Positions 57,004-64,000 of a stretch of DNA of 64,000 nucleotides are shown here, piece by piece; position 1 is the stretch's first letter; the number at the start of each line of letters is the position of its first letter. A program made the translations under genes and the position numbers. Source of the DNA: Haemaphysalis longicornis (taxonomy: Eukaryota > Arthropoda > Arachnida > Ixodida > Ixodidae); the NCBI GenBank assembly GCA_013339765.2, contig CM023457.1, forward strand, positions 31,203,911 to 31,267,910, read 5' to 3'. The notes below the pieces were generated by a model. The model was not told the origin of the DNA. It was given only the letters and a program-made list of their open reading frames with translations, and ran no database searches.

Positions 57004-59398
57004 GTAAGCGGTGCTGGCCGTTTAACCAAAGATGTCGACGCGTAACAGCGTTCTTGTCCCGTTGCCTGAGCTGTATCAATACCTATACCCTGCTCCTTTT
57101 TCCGCAGTTTTTTTTTTTTTTTTGCAGCAAGTTTTACCTACTGATAATAGTAATAAACTGATTACAGTAATAAATTAGCCGGATTACTGTGCAACTAAGG
57201 CTCCTTTGCGTCAATTTCTTGTTCTGCGCGTATACGTTTAACAGTGCGTAAATTTCGTTCTGAACTGGCATGCCTAGAATTATATTTCCTGTGCCGTGTG
57301 GCTGCGGTTGCTATTACTTCTTTAACCATCTTAACACTTTTTTTTTTACTTCTATATTTCCCCGTGCGGCGCATGAAAGAAGACACAGAGGAGTGAGTTG
57401 ATGGTGGCATTTAAGGATACGCACTTGGTCGCCTAACGAGTACAAAAATAAAAGGAAAGGAGAAATGGATGCCAGTATAATTTTCCGTTGAGACACTGCT
57501 GGACCCGTACAAGCACGTTACGGTACTTAGCAATAGATAAAAGCTCCTTACGTCAGGACACCCATCAACTTCTCATTCGCGCAGTATAAAAGCTGCGAGC
57601 GTGGCTTGTAACGTACGCGCAATACGTAATGGGCAGCTACATAGCTGCTTTTTGTATAGCACAGCTAAACACTTTCATATTTTCTTTTTGGTTTTCGATG
57701 TCGATACGGCACGCAAGGATGAGTCAAACAGCCTCGCGTGAGGTTAGAAAGAAAGAAAAGAGGAAAAATCCGACATTTTGGTGCCACGTGTGCCCGAAGA
57801 ACAAAGAACCTAGCTTATTCATGGCTTCGCACCGCGAGAAAAAAAGGTGTAGTGAAGCTCACGGAAAAACAGGTTAGGGTTTGTATGTCGCTTCCTCAAG
57901 AACAGAGGCGCCGGCGTGAAACACATCGGCGAATAATAGGGGGCGACGAACAAGTAACAAATCTCCGCCTGTTTCCTGCAAGGCCGCGTGAATGTACAGC
58001 GGGGCGTTTGCTATACTCGTAATTGTTACCTTGGCGGAACGGAGAAATAAAAATGAGAGGGAGTGGGGGGAGGCAAGATCCGCGAGGGAGCGCATCCGTC
58101 TGGTGTTGGTCAACGTTGTGTCATCCGTCTGTGCCCCTGTATTGTATTCACGAACATGCAATTGGATGTTACTCTGCGAGCTTGAAAATGGCTCATGCCG
58201 TCATGCGCTCGAGGAACATCACATGGCAGAGCCTGGCACTGGCCGGCACGAAATCATTTAACGACTCTCCGCGGTGACTCAGCGACTAAATGAGCTCCGT
58301 TCCGCTCGTGAACCCGAGGTCGCGCCAGCTGGATGTGCGTTGCGTCGTCTAAATTATTCTCCGGAAAACGGCCAGACACGGCCGAAAGGTTCTTTTTCAA
58401 TTTTGTTCTTTTAAATCATTCGTTATAAACTTTAATTGTATCGGTTTATCAGTGGCTGAAGGCTTGCTTTCGTTTCTACGCTGACGTGTCGGTGGTAAGT
58501 TGGAGAACAGAGCCGGACCTAGAATGATGCTGCGTCGAAAACTGTAGGAAACACGGATTTCTGTGAATTAAAGGCCCTTAAACGACAACAGATTTCTCGC
58601 AAAAATCGCCACTGGTATATCGCGACCCTGTTTCCACGCCATTCAGACGCTTTGGTGCACAGAACCCCAAGTAACAACTGCTTCTAAATATTCAATGTAC
58701 CCGCGAACAATAAATGAGTAAAAAAGGCTAACCAACACCGAAGTTTTGCAGCCGTCATTAACGTTATTTTCGTATTGTCTCAACGCTGTATAAATGCACA
58801 TGCGAAATGTGCACAATCACCCCTCACTTTAGATCCTTTACTGGGTGGCTTAAGTTGTCTCTGAGACGATTTGAAGGTGAATGCCAGAGTGGTGACGCAT
58901 TGTTTCACGTTCTCTTTTCCCGTATTCACGTCCGCCGTCGACATAGCTTTCTTTCTTTTCCGACGTGACTATTTTACTATTTTACCGTCGAGAGTTATAT
59001 TGAAGTCCACACAAATTCGCTTTCGTCCACATGTTTCCAATTTAATTAGTCGGCTTAATTAGCTCCGCGGCTTGTCAGTTCGCTCCCTTCATTTTCGGTG
59101 TACTGCCATGGATGTTGGATGTTAGGTCGGGATGTTGGGATGCCTCGTATGGGTTTTTTTTTTTCTGATTTGAATGGAATTTTTTTATACCATGGCTCGC
59201 TCAAGGACATTGAAGGTCTACTGAATGGAAAGACACAAGGCTTCTTCATAATAAAAAAAAATCCCCGCGCCATCTCTACTAACGTGAAACCTGGGGAGGG
59301 CGAAGCATGCAGTGTATAAGTGTATTCTTGGCGCCTTGGCGTTGTTGCCAACGGAGATAAAACAGTAGCTTTGCTGTAAAAGTCTCCCGTCTTTGAAG
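57004..59398. other. Intron 2, no gene recognised
   Basis: T runs at about 57110-57123 and 57340-57349. The TTTTTACTTC..CGGCG.ATGAAAGAAG motif at about 57338-57390 recurs at 63328-63385, a minor dispersed repeat. A tRNA-head-like patch (CCGCGGTGACTCAGCGACTA at 58270) may be a SINE relic. Confidence 0.45.
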
Positions 59399-59548
59399 CA
59401 CGAAGCGTTCTAGCGCGAGGCCTAAACGAGTGTCCCGGTGTTTTTTAGTACGGGATACGAAGCGTTTCAGCACAAGGCGTAAACGAGTGTCCTGGTGTTT
59501 TTTAGTACGCGTACGCGCGAGACGCAAACGAGTGTCCCGGTGTTCCTA
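59399..59548. repeat. Tandem repeat, about 59-base unit
   Basis: Units share ACGAGTGTCCCGGTGTT (at about 59427, 59486 and 59528) and ACGAAGCGTT. There are about 2.7 copies, the last shortened. Confidence 0.85.
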
Positions 59549-60458
59549 GCACCGTGACTACATTAGACGACGATTACGACGACGCCGACAGGAGACTCCA
59601 ACAGCCCCAGCCCCTAAGGGACAATCCGATTTGCTGCGCTCCCAACCACGTAACTTCTGGGCTGGGGCAGCGGGTGCGCGGTCTAGGTGCAGTGGAAGAC
59701 GTGCCAGACACGCGTGCGACATACGCGCAGCTGAATGACGATTCACTCGGGCGTGGCGTATACTGGGGCTCGCGTTTCCTTGTTGGTGCACCGGTGATCT
59801 CCGCGGGGGAGGGGGGTCGAGAACGGCCCTATTGTCTCACTTCCGCTTATCATTAGCGTTCGGCTGGCTCCGCGCTTGGCGGGTCTTCTTTCGGCGCCAG
59901 GACTCGTGCCGCGTGGCCGAGCTGTTGTGTGGCGCGTCTCGTAATGATCGCCAAGCCGCATCCTGCGCCGTCAACAGTTCATAATCCGCCTAAAAGTCGT
60001 TAGTTTTTACACATACCTTCACTGAAGCTCTGTATAGATTTATGCACCGTCGTTGTCATGAACGGGGTGTATACAAGGTACATGCGTATGCGGTCGTCAG
60101 GGGCATCGCGAGACCTTACGACGAAATTACGTCTCCACGTGCACTATTGCGGGGATATGTATATTCTGTTTGTATGCGCCCCCTTTTCGAATGCCATTTC
60201 CGCTTCCACTATCAGCTGCAGTCACATTACACGACGCTGTGTCGCGGATGCTGTCGCATTGAGAAAGGTCGCGACTTCATTTCCCTCAGCCCTTGTAGCA
60301 GACGACGCGAATCATCACCATACCATTCCGCCCATCACGAGCTGCCCTTCTTTTTCTAGCATGTTCCATTAAGGTTTCATCTTGACAAGACGTGTCCCTC
60401 AGCTTTCCGAGCCTCGCGCCGAAGTTGGAGGAACCAGAGGTCCAGCAAGAACTATACA
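59549..60458. other. Intron 2, no feature recognised
   Basis: Open frames of about 100 codons lack domains. Confidence 0.5.
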
Positions 60459-60678
60459 CCTGGGGCGGTATTCTCGAGTTTTGTCCCTTTTGCGCCCCTT
60501 TCAAAAGTGCCCCTTTTAACGAGCCCTGATTGGCTAAAAGCTAACAACCGGAAGTGACGTAACGCAAGCGCGGCAAACCTACTGCCAACGCCCACTGCTT
60601 AACCGGAAGTACGTCACGATGAAAGGGACGCAAAAGGAACGTTTTCAAAAGGGACAGTTACGAGAATACCGCTCCTGG
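60459..60678. mobile_element. MITE with GCGGTATTCTCG ends
   Basis: Terminal inverted repeats GCGGTATTCTCG lie at 60465 and 60672 (complement), and subterminal TCCCTTTTGCG and CGCAAAAGGA also pair. CCTGG flanks both ends (60459-60463 and 60674-60678), a probable short target duplication. About 208 bases, non-coding. Confidence 0.8.
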
Positions 60679-60761
60679 TTAACACTTGGTTAAAGCGCGA
60701 AACTTTCCCCCATGCCATCTGAGTCCAAGTCAAAAGTCCGAAACCGAAACTTCTTCGACCG

Positions 60762-60840
60762 TGTCGGAACGGCGCAATCGAATATACGTCAGTTTCATAA
60801 CGAGAGCGACCCAGGTTCGATTCCTGTTACAGGAAACGTT
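60762..60840 (+). pseudogene. tRNA-Met-like remnant or SINE head
   Basis: The order of parts resembles an elongator tRNA-Met: a D-arm-like GGCGCAATCGAATA, then ACGTCAGTTTCATAACGAGA (family: GCGTCAGTCTCATAATCTGA, CAT anticodon), and a T-arm CAGGTTCGATTCCTG. The anticodon stem and acceptor stem do not pair, so it is not a working tRNA. A T run follows at 60840-60849. Confidence 0.45.
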
Positions 60841-61219
60841 TTTTTTTTCTTTGTAGAAGAAAGCTTCGCGTTTTATCATTACGTGCCCTTTGTGGAAACC
60901 CGGTGTGTACAGTTAGCTTTTCTGCCCTGCGTTTATGCCTACGGTCGCCATCAGTGAGGTAAAAAAAGCTTCGCTTTAAAATTGACTATTGTTTCTATCG
61001 CGAGAGTCCTGGGTACCCCATCTTGTAAAGTCACGTATGCCGTTTGTGAAAGCGTGTCGGTTAGGGTCACAGAGCAGAAGAGTGCCCTGCTCCTAAGAAA
61101 GACCATCGCTAGGAAACGTCGGTCTGTGTGCGTGCGAAGCCTCCCAATCTATAACACAGAAGTAAAGCGTTGTTAGGCATCGTCAGAGTTGCGTCGCCTT
61201 CTACCGCGCTTCACAAGTT

Positions 61220-61398
61220 CAGTAAACCCTCGTAACGTAATAACAAAATCATTTAATTTGAATCCTCGCTTTATTCGAAGTTTTTCGCGGTCACAACTGC
61301 GATGCCGGAAGACCAAATAAATGCCACTTTTAACGAAGTATCACTTATAACAAAGGAAATTTTTTGTCCCAGGTCTTCTTTATAGCGAGGGGTAACTG
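61220..61398. mobile_element. pogo/Tigger-like MITE, degenerate
   Basis: Left end CAGTAAACCCTCGTAACGTA, right end the complement of CAGTTACCCCTCGCTATAAA. The interior contains TATAAC repeats. TA is kept on the right but not on the left. It is about the same length as the element at 48554-48734 but from a different subfamily. Confidence 0.65.
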
Positions 61399-61787
61399 TA
61401 ATTAGTGAAACCGATAAACTGTCCCGCAGTTGCTATCCGGCCTGTCTCAAACGCGAGAAAAATGCAACTTGGAGACAATGGCTGTTTTACTGGACAGCTC
61501 ATAAACAAATCGAAAAGATAATTCAGTCCCGCCCTGGTACGCGCATTTCTTAAACGAGTAAGCCTTCATCAGGGTGAACTGAGTGCCATGATCTGAAGTC
61601 CCAAACATCCTTAGTGAAATCGGGTAAAGCAGTTTCATTCTGCCGAAATCATTTGTTCAGAATTTTGAAATGCACTCGTCCACTCTTCTGGTAACTGTTT
61701 TGTACAAATGAATATACGTATAGGTGCTTCCTCGTCACCCATATATAAATGACGCGCGTCCCTCGATCCCCTCCTTGCATGGCGCAG

Positions 61788-61922
61788 GCCGAACGTGTGC
61801 AACATGCGCGAGGAGGTGGACGACAGCAAGGAGGACAACTCGTCGTCCATCCCGGCGTTCGGCTTCAACTTCCAGTCCAAGCAGTGCCAGGACACCGAGG
61901 ACTCCTTCATCTGCACCACAAA
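61788..61922 (+). CDS. mfas: TGFBI/periostin/midline fasciclin-type gene, coding exon 3 (EMI start)
   Basis: The 135-base exon lies between CATGGCGCAG and AAGTGAGT. Its first base completes Gly111. It encodes residues 112-155: PNVC, an acidic insert (EEVDDSKEDNSSS), then FGFNFQSKQCQDTEDSFIC and TT. Two bases of the next (Lys) codon precede the donor. GPNVC followed by spaced cysteines is how the EMI domain of TGFBI and periostin begins, and arthropod midline fasciclin shares it. That assignment rests on family knowledge. No later exon (rest of EMI, FAS1 repeats) is recognised before 64000, so intron 3 exceeds 2 kb. A different EMI protein remains possible. Confidence 0.8.
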
Positions 61923-61974
61923 GTGAGTGGAGTGGAGATGTACACACTCTCGTGGATGTTACAGTAATACAGTT

Positions 61975-62345
61975 CCGCAAACATAAAGTCCCGTAGAGGT
62001 ACAGTCCCGTAGATGTCATAATCATTACCAGCCTATCTACGCCCACTGCAGGGCAAAGGCCCCTCCTATTAATCTCCCATTACACCGGTCCTGTGCTAAC
62101 TGCGACCAATTTATCCCCGTAGATGTACAGTCCCTACAGATGTACAGCCCTATAGATGTGCCTTTTTGTGGATGTACAGTCCCGTGGATGCATACATGTA
62201 TACAGTCCCGTGAATGTACAGTCTCCCGTGAATGTACAGTCCCGTGAATGTACAGTCCCGTGGAACTGTCCAGTCAGTGAATCTACAGTCCAATGAATGT
62301 ATCAGTCCAGTGATGTAACAGTCCTGTGGATGCACTGTCCCGTTC
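61975..62345. repeat. 16-bp minisatellite (GTACAGTCCCGTGAAT) in intron 3
   Basis: Irregular units of TGTACAGTCCCGTRGA/GAA type run across the region and are interrupted at 62012-62115 by an RTE LINE fragment. CCCGTAGATGT stands on both sides of that fragment, as expected for insertion into the array. Confidence 0.9.
62012..62115 (-). mobile_element. Short RTE LINE 3' end
   Basis: Complement of the RTE 3' terminal sequence seen at 6019, 15079 and 34311: TCTACGCCCACTGCAGGGCA, then CTAACTGCGACCAATTTATC. It is truncated to about 100 bases. Confidence 0.85.
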
Positions 62346-63500
62346 AATTGCAGCTCGCTATTATTTAAATATCTGATATCATCAATAAAGTGCACTCCCG
62401 CATGCAAATGATGGACGCGTTACAGATCCGAAGCAAACGGGTTTTATGCTGAGGAAGAGTCCGTGTGGATGGCAGTTTGAGGGCTAACAACTTTCTTCAA
62501 GCAACGTCGTTCAGAGAGAAACCAACCACTCTAACCTGCGAAGATGCCCTAACTGAATATAGTGTTGCGGGACGCTTGACATCCACTGCAAACGGGACGC
62601 CTGATGTTCTGTGCCACGCTGGCATCATCAGCGTCAAGAAGAGGAAGAGGACTCTGGGATGTTGGCTCGCGAGCAGTTTTGGTTCCTTGGCTGGCACGAT
62701 GCTCTCTTTTACCTCCCATCGCCTCTATATTATAACCCGTAAATATGTAGTGTAAACAAACTCTGGAAATGCTTCTCCACTGCATATCAATATAAATAAA
62801 TCGCGCCGTTCAGCTATTTAGCTATTTCTGGAGCCACATATATAGGCGGACACTGTTAACCCTTTGCCCCCGTTTAGCGTATGTCTACCGCAGCTTAGCT
62901 TTTAGTCCTATATGCAGCAAACAGAGAAGGTAGGGCGCGTGAGAAGGACCCGGATTTCAGTGTTGGGAAGGCCGCATGATCGTGTTCTCCTGTGCGCATA
63001 TGTAGTTTCCTCTTTTGGCGCACCGCGCGCGGGCTCACTGGCGCGCGTCGTGAGAGCCGGTTCCGCCCTTTGCGACATCGAGGTCGCCAAGACCCGCGCT
63101 CATCACCGCTCTCGTTGCACCCTCCGGTACATGATGCCCATATTTTATATTCCTAAGCCTGCCTCGGATGGCAAGGGGCGCAAAAAAGCGACAGCGCATA
63201 ACCTCCAACATTTCTAGGAATACGGGCGCTGCCGCGGGATCAACATTATTGCTGCAAGCTCGCTTGCTCATATATGCATGCGCGTTTACACTTGTTCTCC
63301 TACCACATGCCCCTCTTTCATATCTTTTTTTTTTACTTCGTGTTTTTGCCACGCGGCGTATGAAAGAAGGTGTAAAGATGGGAACAGAGAAGAAAGTAGG
63401 AAAACCAGAGAGCGAGAAGGGGTGCAAAAATCGCAGGCCGTCAGGAAACCGACAACAGTGGTCAAGTCTACAGGAAGTCATGTAGTCCGGTTTCGTGTAC
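62346..63500. other. Intron 3, no exon recognised
   Basis: I looked for continuation of the EMI domain (further cysteines, YxCC) and found none. The region at 62990-63080 is CpG-rich without a feature. Confidence 0.5.
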
Positions 63501-63985
63501 AAAGCTCATTCGCGACCTGCAGTTGCAGTCTTCTTGCACCCACCGGTTAAAGTCCCCCGGTTTATGCCACCGAAGACCAACCACTCTGAGCGCATTGTCC
63601 CGAGCTGTCCTTGTTGCTGTGCACATCCACAAGAGATGCTTGACATCAGTTTCAGCCGCTGGAGCCGGACACTTGGGTCATGTTCCTGGGTCCTCTGGTG
63701 AGGGTCCCCAAGTCCAGGTGGCTAAACGTGTGAGGGCGAAGCCTGAGAGAAACTTCCTCCACCCGGGAAAGATTAGGGGGCAGGGAGCAGACACACGGAG
63801 GAATTATGGCACGTGTGTCCTTTATCACGAGAGATTTTCGGGCTAGAAGACGTGGATCACAAAGAAGAGGGATAGGGTCGTATTCAGATTTAAGTAACGG
63901 AAAGGTGGAGATCTCCTCCCGCATGATACGAGCGATTGACTGCTGGCCTTGAGGTTAGCTTATACTTCCCACCATATCAGTTAAA
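63501..63985 (-). pseudogene. LINE C-terminal fragment
   Basis: Minus-strand frames show SRVEEVSLRLRPHTFSHLDL, then CPAPAAETDVKHLLWMCTAT, TARDNALRVVGLRW and F.RWVQ. This matches the 'HLLWxC...R...L...G' end region of RNase H-type LINEs. Frameshifts are present. The fragment may continue beyond 64000. Confidence 0.7.
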
Positions 63986-64000
63986 ACTTGCCGGCTTAGG

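Overview
The window is eukaryotic, intron- and transposon-rich DNA, most probably from a hard tick (Ixodidae). Three things point there: tRNA-headed SINEs with the layout of the tick Ruka family, RTE-clade LINE 3' ends of the type scattered through tick genomes, and a low density of genes among many fold-back elements, MITEs and microsatellites. I could not identify the species. Almost all open reading frames are spurious or are transposon remnants.

Layout. Positions 1-8163 and about 8577-18500 are two copies of one 8-10 kb block, separated by a 100-N scaffold gap (8164-8263). The copies align over most of their length (about 97% by eye in one 360-base stretch, much lower at the left end). 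Each carries private insertions. Each block holds decayed LINE 3' sequence, a fold-back, an RTE LINE interrupted by a hAT-type element, and an 18-bp minisatellite. From 18.5 to 44.5 kb lie a MITE, a LINE with a twin-priming inversion and a 14-bp target duplication (21182-23054), fold-backs, Ruka-like SINEs, another RTE fragment, microsatellites and a 0.7-kb homopolymer-noise stretch that looks like an assembly error.

The one credible protein-coding gene is on the + strand from 44962. Three coding exons (44962-45143, 56854-57003, 61788-61922) join in frame. They encode a signal peptide, a low-complexity acidic/basic linker and the start of an EMI domain (GPNVC), as in TGFBI/periostin/midline fasciclin. 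The fasciclin (FAS1) part must lie beyond position 64000. Intron 1 appears to use a GC-AG donor and starts with an alternating long/short tandem array. Introns 1 to 3 contain MITEs, a SINE with clear target duplications, LINE ends, a tRNA-Met-like remnant and minisatellites.

Nothing in the window looks like a new multi-gene system. The most informative observations are the duplicated block with its insertion polymorphisms (real duplication or unresolved haplotypes), the dated nest of elements inside it, the twin-primed LINE, the density of fold-back elements, and the array abutting the exon 1 splice site.
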